From Merdiplasma sp964643295 (GTDB lineage Bacteria > Bacillota > Clostridia > Lachnospirales > Lachnospiraceae), in assembly GCA_964643295.1 (NCBI GenBank), contig CAZXSN010000005.1, positions 29,290 to 93,289 of the forward strand: a stretch of 64,000 bases of DNA, given 5' to 3'. The notes under the pieces are model-generated. The model ran no database searches. It was not told the DNA's origin and saw only the letters and a program-made list of their open reading frames with translations. Positions 42,552 through 52,522 of the stretch are shown here, piece after piece; position 1 is the stretch's first letter; each line of letters begins with the position of its first letter. A program made the position numbers and the translations under genes.

Positions 42552-42580
42552 GGCTAACACACCGCATATTTTTCTGTCAA
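42552..42580 (-). promoter_or_regulatory. Candidate promoter of metG
   Basis: Minus strand: consensus TTGACA, 17-base spacer, weak -10 TTAGCC preceded by TGTG. The short leader to the ATG (about 50 bases) has no T-box or SAM riboswitch signature. Confidence 0.5.
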
Positions 42581-42691
42581 GGCCATTTTCCCTCTTCCTG
42601 TCATAAGACATACGGGCAAACAGGGGAACTTTGCGGAAAATCCCGCCGGAATGATCCGCCCGCGAAACGATCTGATAAGCGCTTCACATAG

Positions 42692-42744
42692 AAAAAAACT
42701 GCCGCAGACTGCTTTCAGGGAACCTCCCCGTGCATCTGCGGCAG
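42692..42744 (-). terminator. Terminator of the aldolase gene
   Basis: CTGCCGCAGA and TCTGCGGCAG form a ten-pair stem followed on the minus strand by TTTTTTT. It lies about 28 bases past the fba stop. Confidence 0.9.
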
Positions 42745-42772
42745 CTTGCAATTCTTATCCGGTTTCGGGTAA

Positions 42773-43711
42773 TCAGGCCTTGCCGGCGCTGCCAAGCACG
42801 TCCTGAATCTTATGGGCAACAACTGCCTTGACGTTCGCACGGCCAACGGTCAGATACTGTCTCGGATCGAAGTAATCCGGATGCTCGTTCAGCACCTGAC
42901 GGATACCCGCGGTCAGACCCAGACGCAGATCCGAGTCGATGTTGATCTTGCAGACCGCAGAGCGGGCCGCCTCACGCAGCTGATCTTCCGGAACACCGAT
43001 GGCATCCTTTAAGGCTCCGCCGTTGCTGTTGATGATCTTGACGTATTCCTGCGGAACGGAGGACGCTCCGTGCAGAACGATCGGGAACCCCGGGATTCTC
43101 TTCTCGATCTCATGGAGGATGTCAAAACGAAGCTGCGGTTTGGTGCCGGGTTTGAACTTGTAGGCGCCATGGCTGGTGCCGATCGCGATCGCCAGGGAAT
43201 CCACACCCGTCCGGCTTACGAACTCTTCCACTTCACCCGGCTGGGTGTAGGAGGAATCCTCTGCGGAAACATTCACATCATCCTCGATGCCGGCAAGCTT
43301 GCCAAGCTCCGCCTCGACCACAACCCCACGCGCATGCGCGTACTCCACAACCTTTTTCGTCAGCTCGATGTTCTCCTCGAACGGATACTTGGAGCCGTCG
43401 ATCATGACGGAAGTGAACCCGCCGTCGATGCAGGACTTGCAGATCTCGAAATCCGCACCGTGATCCAGATGAAGCGCAATCGGGATATTCGGGTTCTCGA
43501 TAATCGCCGCTTCCACCAGCTTGGTTAAGTAGGTATGGTTCGCATATTTCCTCGCCCCTGCAGATACCTGCAGGATGATCGGGGAATTCAGCTCTCCCGC
43601 CGCTTCCGTGATCGCCTGAACGATCTCCATGTTGTTTACGTTAAACGCGCCGATTGCATATCCGCCGTCATAGGCTTTCCGAAACATTTCCTTCGTAGTT
43701 ACTAAAGGCAT
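42773..43711 (-). CDS. fba: Class II fructose-bisphosphate aldolase
   Basis: A 312-residue zinc aldolase that interconverts fructose-1,6-bisphosphate with dihydroxyacetone phosphate and glyceraldehyde-3-phosphate in glycolysis. AIGAFNVNNMEIVQAITEAA is the start, the zinc ligands and catalytic Asp lie in IALHLDHGADFE, and VEAELGKLAG and AIGTSHGAYKF follow. IVLHGASSVPQEY and KINIDSDLRL are the phosphate-binding and catalytic loops. AAGGAAGGG precedes the ATG. Own promoter and terminator make it a single-gene unit. It is highly conserved and complete. Confidence 0.95.
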   Translation of the reverse strand: MPLVTTKEMFRKAYDGGYAIGAFNVNNMEIVQAITEAAGELNSPIILQVSAGARKYANHTYLTKLVEAAIIENPNIPIALHLDHGADFEICKSCIDGGFTSVMIDGSKYPFEENIELTKKVVEYAHARGVVVEAELGKLAGIEDDVNVSAEDSSYTQPGEVEEFVSRTGVDSLAIAIGTSHGAYKFKPGTKPQLRFDILHEIEKRIPGFPIVLHGASSVPQEYVKIINSNGGALKDAIGVPEDQLREAARSAVCKINIDSDLRLGLTAGIRQVLNEHPDYFDPRQYLTVGRANVKAVVAHKIQDVLGSAGKA

Positions 43712-43765
43712 AGTCAATCCCTTCCTTTCCTTAAATCCGGCCTCCCAGGACCTTTGTTAAGGTTC

Positions 43766-43794
43766 ATTATAGTCGCTTTTGCCGAAAATGGCAA
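43766..43794 (-). promoter_or_regulatory. Promoter of fba
   Basis: Minus strand: TTGCCA, 17-base spacer, TATAAT. Transcription starts about 45 bases before the ATG; the -35 lies just inside the end region of the neighbouring surface-protein gene. Confidence 0.75.
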
Positions 43795-43801
43795 TAACTT
43801 T

Positions 43802-46800
43802 TCAGCGGCGTCTGCGTCTGGATACGAACACACCCACCACTGCCAGGATCACCACCAGGGAGATCACCAGCGTAATCATCAGCGGCATAATCGGGTTGTC
43901 ATCCCCGGTCGTCACCTTTTCGCCGCTGTCATACTCCGACTCAAGGTTCTGCGCGGAGTAGAGAGATCCGGGATCGCCCGCCATGCCGCTGTTCGGATCC
44001 GTCAGCTGGCCGGCCACGCTGCCGCCCTGGATCACGCTGTTGGTCACCACGATCTCATCGCTCATGTGCGAGGCGCTGAAGGTAATCGAATTCTGATTCA
44101 GACTGATGTTGTAGCCGGATCCGGATCCGCTCTGCATCACTCTGCCGTTTTCGTCCACTTCCGCGAAATAGAAGGTTACCTTTCCGGATTCGACCTTGCC
44201 CAGGTTCACTTTCAGGGTGGCCGTCACCTCACTGGCATCGCTGAAACTTAAAGCTTTCTGATAACGCAGACGCGTCAGGCTGCTGTCATCGAAAATGCCG
44301 ATATAATAGGTCGCGTTCACACGAATCGGGGAACCGCCGTAGGTCACGCGCTTCGTCATGCGAAGTTCCGCTTTCCCGTCCGTGAGCGGGGGCTCGGTCT
44401 CGCTTTCATTTTCGCTCTCGTTTTCTGACTCCGATTCCGTCGCCTCTTCCATCCTGGTCAGGGTAATTACTACGTTCGGGGTCGTCTCGTCTCCCTGCTT
44501 GATCGTGAACTCCGAAGGTTCAACCTTGATCTGGAACCCGCTGGTCCCGTCCGGGATCACCTGGTTGTTCACGTTCACCAGCTGCACACGCACCCACTTA
44601 GTCGGTGTGCTCATGGGAAGTTCCGCGCTGGCGGTCTTGGAGGATCCTCCTCCCATCGCGAAGGACACCTTCCCTGCGTACCCATAATTGCCGTTCTCCG
44701 CATTTTTGGTCCAGATCCCGGCATAGAGAGTACTCGATGTCCTAAGCGGATTGCCATCGGCATCCTGCACAGACAGAGTGAGCGAGAACTTCACGGTGTA
44801 AGTATACCCCTGCGGCATCTCAAAGTAATGGTTGCGAACTGTCACCGTCTCCGTTTCACTGCCAAACTCCTCGGTCCCGTCCACATCGATCACCGCGCTG
44901 GTCTGTCCGTTTCCATAAACATACTCCGCGTAGAACGGATCCGTCGCGGTCTGAGCGTTCGAATCAGTGCCCACCAGGGTGCCGTACTCATCGGTCTCTC
45001 CCACGTAGTAGGTCCCGTTGGGCAGGTTCTGGAAGTTGATGGTCGCCGACTTATATCCTTTACGGATATTTACCAGCTTCACGTCGCTGACCCGGTTCGT
45101 CTTCTCCGCGTCCGCAAACAGCGCCACATAGTACATGGAACCGTTCGTCGCGTAAATCTGACTCTGCGTATTCTGGAAGTAGTTCTGCGTCGTCACCTTG
45201 ATCGTCCCGCGGTCCGTGGTTGATGATACCGGGCGGTTCTTAAAGATCAAAACGCCGTTTTCCATATATTCCGCGGGGATCTCCAGCGTGACCGCGCCGT
45301 CCGCCGCACGGCGGATCGTAATCTCCACCTGGGAATACCCGTCAAACTGATAATTCTGGGTCTTCTTCTTGCCTGCCTCCTCCACAGTCTTCTTCGCAGC
45401 GGAAAGCTGGGCAACCGTAAATTTCTTCTCTCCGGCCCCGTCCTCCGGCATTCCTTCCGTCAGGGCCGCGTAAAGATCCGTGCTCAGGTTCAGATCCATG
45501 ATCCGGTCTTCCGTAACAAACGTATACGGGTTCCCGTTTGCGTCGGTCAGCACCTTGCCGGTCTCATCCTTAATCACAAACTGCGCTCCCGGCAGATACA
45601 CCGGGGAATCAGGCTGCGTCGTCCCTCCCTCGGTCTCGGACTCACTCTCCGACGAAACAGGCTGCTTCGTCTCCACCACAGCCAGCCTGAAGGAAAGATT
45701 CTGCGGCTGCGCCGGCTCATCCGCCTTGGGAACCGCATAGTCCACCATCTGCAGGCTGGTAACCTTCTTGCCCGCCGCATCCAGCGTATTGCCGCTCCGG
45801 TCCGTCGTGAAGGAGACATCAGGTGCCGTCATATAGCCATCCGGTGTGGAAACCTCGCGCAGCAGATAGGAGCCTCCCGCGACCAGATAGGGGCTTACAT
45901 CCACCGGGGTGGCTGTGCTCGTCCAGCGGTAAATCTCCGCCGATGCCGCATACACCCTGGCGCCGCTCTTATAAGAGACATCCTCGCCCGCCTGATTTTT
46001 GACCGTGCCGTCCGCGGCGGCAATGACATCCGCCCTTGCGTAAAGAACAAGTTCCGCTCCCGCTAACGGCAGGTAAGCCGTTGTGCTGTTGTCCGCCGCC
46101 TGGTTCGTGCCGCCTTCCGTCCCGGCAGTTCCTTCTGTAGGAGTGGTATCCCCTGTGGATGGCGTCTGTGTCCCGGTTGACGGTGTCTCTGTGCCAGGTG
46201 TGCTGGGCGTTTCTGTCCCCGCTGGCGGTGTCTCAGTACTCGGGGTNNNNNNNNNNNNNNNNNNNNNNNNNNNNNNNNNNNNNNNNNNNNNNNNNNNNNN
46301 NNNNNNNNNNNNNNNNNNNNNNNNNNNNNNNNNNNNNNNNNNNNNNGTAGTCGGCGTCTCCGTACCCGGGGTAGAACTCTCCGTGGATGGCGTTACTTTG
46401 GATACCAGAAGCTGCGCAACTGCGGCTGCCTGCTCTTCCCCTTCCTCTTCGCCAAGCTCGGTCTCCGCGAGCACTTCTTCCAGTCCTTCCGTCTCAGTCT
46501 CCGTCTCGGTTTCGGTTTCCTCAATCAGTTCATCTGTCTCTGTCTCAGATTCTATTTCTGTTTCCGTCTCGGTCAGCGCCTCGCTGAGCGTTTCTGTCAG
46601 CCCTTCGCTTTCCGTCATGATTTCATTTTCCGTCCCGGTCTCTGTTTCGGTTTCCGCTTCCGTTTCAGTTTCCGTTTCCGTAAGCGTCTCCGTTCCCGTT
46701 TCGGTTTCCGTAAGCGTCTCCGCCGCAGACTCACTTTCCGTATCTGTCTGCGTCCCGGCTGTGCCCGTCAGACCATCCGGCACACCAACAGGAACAAACG

Positions 46801-49005
46801 CCGGAACAGTCATCGGAGTCTGCGCGTCCTCATCCGTCTCAGGTTCGGCATCCGTCTCCGCCAGCTCTTCGCTCTGCGTTTCTGCCTCGGTTTCCTCATC
46901 CTGTGTAGACTTTTCCGTTTCCGTTTCCGTCTCAGATTCTGTCTCCGTCTCGGTCTCGGTTTCCGTCTGCAGTTCTGTCTCTTCCTCTGTTTCTGTCTCC
47001 GTCTGCGCTTCGGTCAGTTCTTCGGACTCCGTCTCCTCCTCGGTCACTTTCTCCACCGCCACGCCGATGGGAACCAGCGTGGGAATGGTCTCCGGCGTCT
47101 GAGCGGAATCCTCCGTCTGCGAATCCTTCGCTTCCGTTTTCTCTTCTGTTTCCTCTTCCGTCTCTTCTTCGGTCTCCTCTGCGCCGTCCATGCCTACGAC
47201 CGCTTTCTGAATATCGGAAGCGGACACGTACTGCGCGTAAGCGGCGCCAAGCAGTCCTGCGTCAGCCAGAATGCTCCCCGCCGGAGCCAGATATGTGCCG
47301 ATCCCTTTCGAGGCCAGGGAAGCGTTGCCGGTGTAGGAAACAAATCCGGAACCGTCTTCCGCGACCAGGTTCGTGATCACGCGTCCCGCGTAGGATTCTG
47401 ACCCGCCGTCTACGGATTCTCCCTCATAAGTCACCCCGAAAACAGGAATCGAAAGGCTCTGTCCGGCGTTTGCCGCGACTACGTTGACAACCACACTGGA
47501 GTCCGTCACATCCAGACTGCCGTCCTTAAGGATCGCCTTCAGCGGCTCCGTATTGACGGCGCCGTCCTCTCCCGCATACAGGTTGACTACTTTCACCTCA
47601 TCAGAGCTTTTGGCGTTCGCCAGTGTCAGGGAAGTACCCTCCAGGCCGGAAAGCACCGAAGATACATCAAACGTCTCCAAATCGGATGCGTTCTCTTCGT
47701 TCTCGGCTTCCTCATCGGACTCCTCCTGCGATACCGCCACATCCTCGCTGACCTCTCCGTCAAACTCACTGGCTACAACCGCATAGGCAGAAGCCTCTCC
47801 CAGCCATCCTTCCAGGTCGCCCTTTGTGACAGCGCTGCCATCATTTTTGCGGTTTTCGATACCGGCAATCGCCACCAGCGCCCCGCTTCCCATCGACAGG
47901 GAAACTTCCTTTACTTTCCGGTCCGCGGTAAGACTGACTTCTCCGCAGTCTTTCACGGAGGAATTCTCCACCAGGAACGCTTTCGCCTGAGCCTGCGCAT
48001 AGGCGGACAGATCCAGGGAAATCCCTGAATCAAACTTGAAGGTAACCTTCGCTTCTTTGGAAAGGTTCGCAATCTCCTTCTCCGAAACGAGCGTCAGGGC
48101 ATACAGATGCATCCCTGTCATCTGCCGGTGGCCCTTGTCCGTCTCAGCCTTTACAAGCTTCCTGGCTCCTTCCCACCCGGTTTTATTTGATTTCGCTGTA
48201 ATCTCATTCACGGAAAGAATCGCGCTGACCGGAAGAGCATCTTTTTTATTCAGCTTCACCGTCACCTTCAGTCCATCCCCTGTATAGGTGAAGGTATCTG
48301 TCTTTTTCTCCTTCTCGGTCGCCTTTTCCGTAACTTTCTCGGTCTCCTCCTCTGTGGGAGCCTCTGTCGCCTCCGTTTGAGCTTCCGTCACCTTTTCGGT
48401 GGGAGCTTCTGTCGGCGCTTCCGTCGGAACCTCTGTCGGCGCTTCCGTCGGGGCCTCAGTGGGAGCCTCTGTCGGCGCTTCTGTCGGAGCCTCTGTCGGC
48501 GCTTCTGTCGGCGCTTCTGTGGGAGCTTCCGTTGGCGCTTCTGTGGGAGCTTCCGTTGGCGCTTCTGTGGGAGCTTCCGTTGGCGCTTNNNNNNNNNNNN
48601 NNNNNNNNNNNNNNNNNNNNNNNNNNNNNNNNNNNNNNNNNNNNNNNNNNNNNNNNNNNNNNNNNNNNNNNNNNNNNNNNNNNNNNNNGGCGCTTCTGTG
48701 GGAGCTTCCGTTGGCGCTTCTGTGGGAGCTTCCGTTGGCGCTTCCGTTGGGGCTTCCGTGGGAGCCTCTGTTGGCGCTTCCGTCGGAGCCTCTGTCGGCG
48801 CTTCCGTCGGGGCTTCCGTGGGAGCTTCTGTCGGCGCTTCCGTCGGAGCCTCTGTTGGCGCTTCCGTCGGAGCCTCCGTTACCACTTCCTCCACCACGCC
48901 GTCTTCGATCACCAGCTCATCTGCAGAGGTATACAAAGTGCTGTTTCCAATCACCATCCCGGCAGCCAGTATGATCGCAAGCAATCTGTTCAGCCGCTTT
49001 TTCAT
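43802..49005 (-). CDS. Giant repeat-rich cell-surface protein with SpaA-like domains (two assembly gaps)
   Basis: One gene of more than 1,700 codons. Signal peptide MKKRLNRLLAIILAAGMVIG, then a long TEAP repeat interrupted by a 100-N gap. A globular region follows (FTYTGDGLKVTVKLNKKDAL onward), then a Thr/Glu-rich ETET tract of some 250 residues and a Pro/Thr linker with a second 100-N gap. Two SpaA/Cna-B-like pilin domains (LAGAELVLYARADV; YLPGAQFVIKDETGK) and further beta-rich modules come last. The C-terminus is KVTTGDDNP, a helix (IMPLMITLVISLVVILAVVG) and an RRRRR tail: a degenerate sorting signal with TGD but no LPxTG. The second ATG is the start (AAGGAGG eight bases upstream). Likely an adhesin or stalk; the partner is unknown. 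Confidence 0.85.
46247..46346. other. Assembly gap (100 N) in the surface-protein gene
   Basis: Exactly one hundred N, inside a Pro/Thr/Ser repeat (TPSTE- and GTETPS-type units). The true length is unknown; the frame on both sides happens to agree. Confidence 0.97.
46480..47170 (-). repeat. Degenerate 6-bp repeat encoding Thr-Glu/Ser-Glu tract
   Basis: ACNGAR and related hexamers encode long runs of TETETE with inserts such as PMTVPAFVPVGV and PTLVPIGVAVE, two similar hydrophobic islands within the tract. The region is strongly acidic. Confidence 0.8.
48395..48890 (-). repeat. 12-bp tandem repeat encoding (Thr-Glu-Ala-Pro)n
   Basis: Units of the type ACNGAAGCNCCN are repeated at least 33 times in the resolved sequence, with synonymous variation, on both sides of the N run. 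The copy number is a minimum. Such arrays in surface proteins form extended stalks and vary by slippage. Confidence 0.9.
48589..48688. other. Assembly gap (100 N) in the TEAP repeat
   Basis: Exactly one hundred N inside a 12-base tandem repeat that encodes TEAP. The two sides are one frame apart across 100 bases, which proves that the gap length is nominal. The repeat probably collapsed or could not be assembled. Confidence 0.97.
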
Positions 49006-49113
49006 AGCCATTTCCTCCTTACTTCCCCTATACTCCCCGGGTTCTCTCGATAAAACTTAAACGTTACATTTCTCCCCTTTTTCATCGATCCATGGGCATA
49101 CAAACACGTATAC

Positions 49114-49142
49114 AGTATAATCCTTTCCCTGCGTCGTGTAAA
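49114..49142 (-). promoter_or_regulatory. Promoter of the surface-protein gene
   Basis: Minus strand: TTTACA, 17-base spacer, TATACT, about 100 bases before the start. Further left, 49143-49816 is a gene-free stretch; 49440-49550 is markedly AT-rich and I can assign nothing in it. Confidence 0.7.
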
Positions 49143-49816
49143 CTACAAAAATTCTTAAGTTTTGGGATGTGAGGGTGCATTTTGAGAATCGTTTTGCCGC
49201 ATTGAAAGGGAAAGCCCCGTTCGTATCTGCAGCCGGGTTTTGCAGTCAGCCGTCTCCTGAAGAAGCCGCGAAAAAAGCGTTTCAAGTCCTTCCTTTTTCT
49301 TTGAGAATCTGACAGCCAGCCCGGGAGATTTTAAAGGAAGAACCCATGCAGCGTCCGTGTGTCATCCCAAACTCCCCGTCCTGCTTCTTTGTTCCGCTTT
49401 TCTTTGAACCCTCCTGATCTTCTTTCGTGAGCACAAGGAATGCGTTTGATAAAAGAAGGTAAGAAAACTGAATTTGTATCTTAATGATAAAATGTTGTAT
49501 ATTAATTCTATTATTATATAAACTTTGAATCCATACACTTGACCCCACTTTTTCGGAAATTTGTCCTTCTGCCTGTGTGCACACGGACAGTCCTGTGCAC
49601 ATTTTCTGCCAATTCCTGTACGTATGTTCCATAAGTCAAAACCAGATTCAGGAAAACAGAATCTGACTGCCCCTTGGACAAAATCCTTTGGCCTCTCCTT
49701 AAACAACGCGAGGATTCAAAACGGCTGAACAGCAGGTTCACAGACAGTGCCCGCGCCATCCGGCCTGCCCGCATCCCCCACCGTTAAGGCAGGATAAACA
49801 AATGTTCCCTTTTTGC

Positions 49817-50764
49817 TCATTTCAACGCATCCAGGAACTGACTCATCAGCTCCAGATGATGCATAATCGAGTACTTCTTCAGGGCCCCAATTCCCGGATA
49901 TCTCCCGTTTTGGTATGCTTCCTGCAGCTCGCGAATACCGGCGGTATTCAGCTGCATCCTCTCATTCCACCTGACAAGTTTTGCGGCTGCCTCCATAAAT
50001 TTCCTGGGCATATCAGAAAGATCATCATTCGTATCTGAGACAAAATGAGCAACCCGAAGTATGTTTTTCTCGTCAAAATAAACGATATGAATTGCCAGGG
50101 CACAGGGCGCAAACCCAGACTCGCTGTAGTCCTTTCCGATAATAGAATAATCAGAAAATCCCTTATATCCCTCCTGCGCATAAGCCAGATGATTCAAAGA
50201 AAAGAATTCTGATTCTATGCCAAGATACTCCGCATTTCTCATTTTCTTTGGGAAACAGTCTTCACATAAGATCCGGTTTGACCGCATGAAGATTCTTAAT
50301 TTGAAGGAATCAAAGATCACGTTGTACATTGGGGTCTGATCGCCGATCACATCCCTATACACAGGAATCTCTTTCTGATCCATACACAGCAAAATCAGAG
50401 AATCGAGCGGTCTGTTATTTTCCCTGGCATACGCAAGGCACTGTCTTAATTCGGGTGTCACATAGAAGGAAAAGATCAGCCTGCGAAAGCTAAGCTGGTC
50501 AAGGATCCTTCCATAGAAAGGAGAACCCTTTTCTCTCTCCACATCCTCTTTCCAGGTACCGACAGCAGGGTTAAGTATCAGGGCAAGAGGTCTGTCGGCA
50601 TGAATAAAGGCATCGATTGTATGAATGTATGTCTGCGTCAGTTTCACCGGTTCCAGAATCGGAAGAACCTGATCGCTTAAAAGATTTTTCTCCGCGCACT
50701 CGCGAAGGGCCAGAAGTTCAAACGTTCCGCCGCGCAAAATCGGAAAATACACATTTGCCTCCAT
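49817..50764 (-). CDS. sce7725 family protein
   Basis: A 315-residue soluble protein. MEANVYFPILRGGTFELLAL and LPILEPVKLTQTYIHTIDAF match the sce7725 family as I remember it, a conserved protein usually encoded directly after an sce7726 protein. The remaining sequence (LALILNPAVGTWKED, YSIIGKDYSESGFAPCALAI, VSDTNDDLSDMPRKF) shows a regular alpha/beta pattern without a known catalytic motif. Function is unknown; the gene pair is patchily distributed, which suggests horizontal transfer. Base composition is visibly more AT-rich than the neighbours. The partner gene upstream is a remnant, so the system is probably no longer complete. Confidence 0.7.
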   Translation of the reverse strand: MEANVYFPILRGGTFELLALRECAEKNLLSDQVLPILEPVKLTQTYIHTIDAFIHADRPLALILNPAVGTWKEDVEREKGSPFYGRILDQLSFRRLIFSFYVTPELRQCLAYARENNRPLDSLILLCMDQKEIPVYRDVIGDQTPMYNVIFDSFKLRIFMRSNRILCEDCFPKKMRNAEYLGIESEFFSLNHLAYAQEGYKGFSDYSIIGKDYSESGFAPCALAIHIVYFDEKNILRVAHFVSDTNDDLSDMPRKFMEAAAKLVRWNERMQLNTAGIRELQEAYQNGRYPGIGALKKYSIMHHLELMSQFLDALK

Positions 50765-50955
50765 TTTCCAAAAAGGATTCTCATTAAAATAGTCCCAGTA
50801 GCTTTCATCCTTAAGCTGCCCGTTGGATATTTATGCAGCATGGGATCATACAGTTTAAAGAAGCTGGTAAAATTTCTCTGCAAAGGCCTTTCGTATCTAT
50901 TAAGCACACCCGCGCATCTTAACGCCATAGTCCGTCTGCAGAACCAAAATAGTTT
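50765..50955 (-). pseudogene. Decayed sce7726-like gene (C-terminal remnant, frameshifted)
   Basis: Read on the minus strand, one frame gives MALRCAGVLNRYERPLQRNF followed by FKLYDPMLHKYPTG. A one-base shift then gives QLKDESYWDYFNENPFWK, which runs directly into the ATG of the sce7725 gene. Together this looks like the last 60 residues of an sce7726 protein, with a frameshift and a stop just upstream; the N-terminal domain is absent. The stretch to its right (50956-51222) is AT-rich and holds no gene. Confidence 0.5.
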
Positions 50956-51222
50956 TCAGGAATAAAACAGCTTACAGGGGAAACCGGAAATAGCAGTTTA
51001 AAAATACATGCATCCGTTAAAATAAGTTTTTGAAAGTTTCCATCAATTCCTGTTATATATTAGCTAAAGCGGTCCTTTTCTTTAATTGTATCGATTGCGT
51101 TAAGATCTGTCAAGAGATTTATTTCTTAAATGCGAACCGGATGGATTGAATGTGTTTCATCAAAAACCTTCTATTCTTATCACTGTCAGCCTGTCCCTTT
51201 CGTAAGGGCATCCCGGCAGACA

Positions 51223-51266
51223 TAAAAAAGCCCGCAAACGCATTCTTCTTTGCATTTACGGGCTTT
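51223..51266 (-). terminator. Terminator of the rpsF-ssb-rpsR operon
   Basis: AAGCCCGTAAATGCA and TGCGTTTGCGGGCTT form a long stem, followed on the minus strand by TTTTTT. It lies about 25 bases past the rpsR stop. Confidence 0.9.
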
Positions 51267-51289
51267 GCTGCTTAACTCCTGCCTGCGGA

Positions 51290-51556
51290 TTAATCCTGCA
51301 CGTACGGCATTAAGGAAATATGGCGTGCTCTCTTGATCGCTACGGTCAGCGCTCTCTGATGCTTCGCGCAGTTCCCGGTGATCCTGCGGGGAAGAATCTT
51401 CCCTCTCTCAGACACATATCTCTTTAACTTATTGACGTCCTTGTAGTCAATCTCGTTGTTCTCCTTGCCGCAGAATACGCAGACTTTCTTTCTTCTGCGT
51501 CCGCCCCGCCTCTTCATCGAGGGATCGGGTTTTTCTCTATCTTTACTGAAAGCCAT
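51290..51556 (-). CDS. rpsR: Ribosomal protein bS18
   Basis: An 88-residue small-subunit ribosomal protein. The N-terminal extension RRGGRRRKKVCVFCGKENN carries a CxxC pair. IDYKDVNKLKRYVSERGKIL, PRRITGNCAKHQRALTVAIK and RARHISLMPY are the bS18 core. It binds 16S rRNA as a heterodimer with bS6. Third gene of the classical rpsF-ssb-rpsR operon; the CxxC pairs (C+ form) suggest zinc binding. It lies 95 bases after ssb. Confidence 0.97.
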   Translation of the reverse strand: MAFSKDREKPDPSMKRRGGRRRKKVCVFCGKENNEIDYKDVNKLKRYVSERGKILPRRITGNCAKHQRALTVAIKRARHISLMPYVQD

Positions 51557-51651
51557 GATCAGTCCTCCTGTTTTTTCAATTCTAATGAAGGGATTTTTTA
51601 GATCCGCTCCTGTACTTTGCCGGAGCGGTCTTCTTAAATCCCGCGGTCTTT

Positions 51652-52116
51652 TTAATTAAAAGGAAGCTCCTCGTCAAGCCCCTCCGGAATATTCATGAAT
51701 CCATCCGCGCTGGGCGCCTCACTGGCCGCCGGGGCAGAGGCATGATAGGAAGAAGCGGAAGCCGGTGCGTTCGCAGCCGCATGCTCCGCAGAGGCAGCCT
51801 TGCTTTCCATAAACTCGTGCTCATCCACGACCACATCCGTGGTATATACCTTCTGGCCTTCTCTGTTCGTAAAACTGCCGGTCTGAATCCGTCCGATGAC
51901 GCCAATCTTCACTCCCTTGCGCAGATACCGCTCCGCAAACTCCGCCTGCTTCCCGAAGGCAACACAGCCGATGAAATCCGCCGAGGCCTCGCCTTCTCTC
52001 TGAAACCTGCGGTCCACCGCCAGCGTATATCTGGCAATCGCCAGGTTCCCATCCGCGCCGCCGCGCCGTACTTCCGGATCCCTGGTCAAACGGCCTACTA
52101 AGATGACTTTATTCAT
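51652..52116 (-). CDS. ssb: Single-stranded DNA-binding protein
   Basis: A 154-residue OB-fold protein. MNKVILVGRLTRDPEVRR, IARYTLAVDRRFQREGEASA, DFIGCVAFGKQAEFAERYL and KVYTTDVVVDEHEFMES form the OB domain (1-105). A Ala/Ser-rich disordered linker and the acidic C-terminal tip LDEELPFN, which recruits partner proteins, follow. It binds ssDNA as a tetramer in replication and repair. It lies 18 bases after rpsF in the same operon. Confidence 0.97.
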   Translation of the reverse strand: MNKVILVGRLTRDPEVRRGGADGNLAIARYTLAVDRRFQREGEASADFIGCVAFGKQAEFAERYLRKGVKIGVIGRIQTGSFTNREGQKVYTTDVVVDEHEFMESKAASAEHAAANAPASASSYHASAPAASEAPSADGFMNIPEGLDEELPFN

Positions 52117-52134
52117 ATCTGTCTCCTTTATGTC

Positions 52135-52422
52135 CTAAGCGTCCTGCCTGACGATTAAGTACCGGATCACATTCTCCATGATCCGCATCTGGCTTTCCAG
52201 CTCAGCCGGGCAGCTGCTGTCTGCCTCGAAATGAACGAAGTAGTAATATGCCTCCCTCATCTTCTGAATTTCATAGGCGAGGCGTCTCTTTCCCCACTCT
52301 TCCACGTCGACTACCGTCCCGCCGTACCGGGTGATGTACTCTTTCACCCTCTCGATGGTAGCTGCTCTCTCTTCGTCTTCCAGTTTGACGCTGACAACTA
52401 CCGCCAGTTCATACTTGTTCAT
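52135..52422 (-). CDS. rpsF: Ribosomal protein bS6
   Basis: A 95-residue ribosomal protein: MNKYELAVVVSVKLEDEERA, YGGTVVDVEEWGKRRLAYEI and YYYFVHFEADSSCPAELESQ, the standard bS6 fold. It pairs with bS18 on the 30S platform. The ATG at 52422 has AAGGAGGTGC upstream. It is the first gene of the operon; a promoter and a GC hairpin lie in its leader. Confidence 0.96.
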   Translation of the reverse strand: MNKYELAVVVSVKLEDEERAATIERVKEYITRYGGTVVDVEEWGKRRLAYEIQKMREAYYYFVHFEADSSCPAELESQMRIMENVIRYLIVRQDA

Positions 52423-52448
52423 GCTTGCGCACCTCCTTATGGTCTTTG

Positions 52449-52469
52449 GCCCCTTCCCGAAGAAGGAGC
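52449..52469 (-). promoter_or_regulatory. Leader hairpin upstream of rpsF
   Basis: On the transcript GCTCCTTC, a TTCGG loop and GAAGGGGC form an eight-pair stem about ten bases before the ribosome site. Many bacteria place an S6:S18-binding RNA element here for autoregulation. The diagnostic CCG bulge is not obvious to me, so the assignment is tentative. Confidence 0.35.
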
Positions 52470-52493
52470 AAGGAAACTTTGTCACAGAGATTT

Positions 52494-52522
52494 AGTTTAA
52501 CATAAAACTCCGGCCATTTCAA
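52494..52522 (-). promoter_or_regulatory. Promoter of the rpsF-ssb-rpsR operon
   Basis: Minus strand: TTGAAA, 17-base spacer, TAAACT with an extended TGT. It starts at the stop codon of the DUF951 gene, so the upstream genes may read through into it as well. Confidence 0.7.

Noticed and set aside
46083..47102. Ser/Val-rich plus-strand frame of 339 codons
   Set aside because: Complement of the Thr/Glu repeat of the surface-protein gene, with no ribosome site or promoter.
48399..48974. Long plus-strand frames made of GASV repeats opposite the TEAP array
   Set aside because: Shadow of the minus-strand 12-base repeat; no start signal and broken by the N run.
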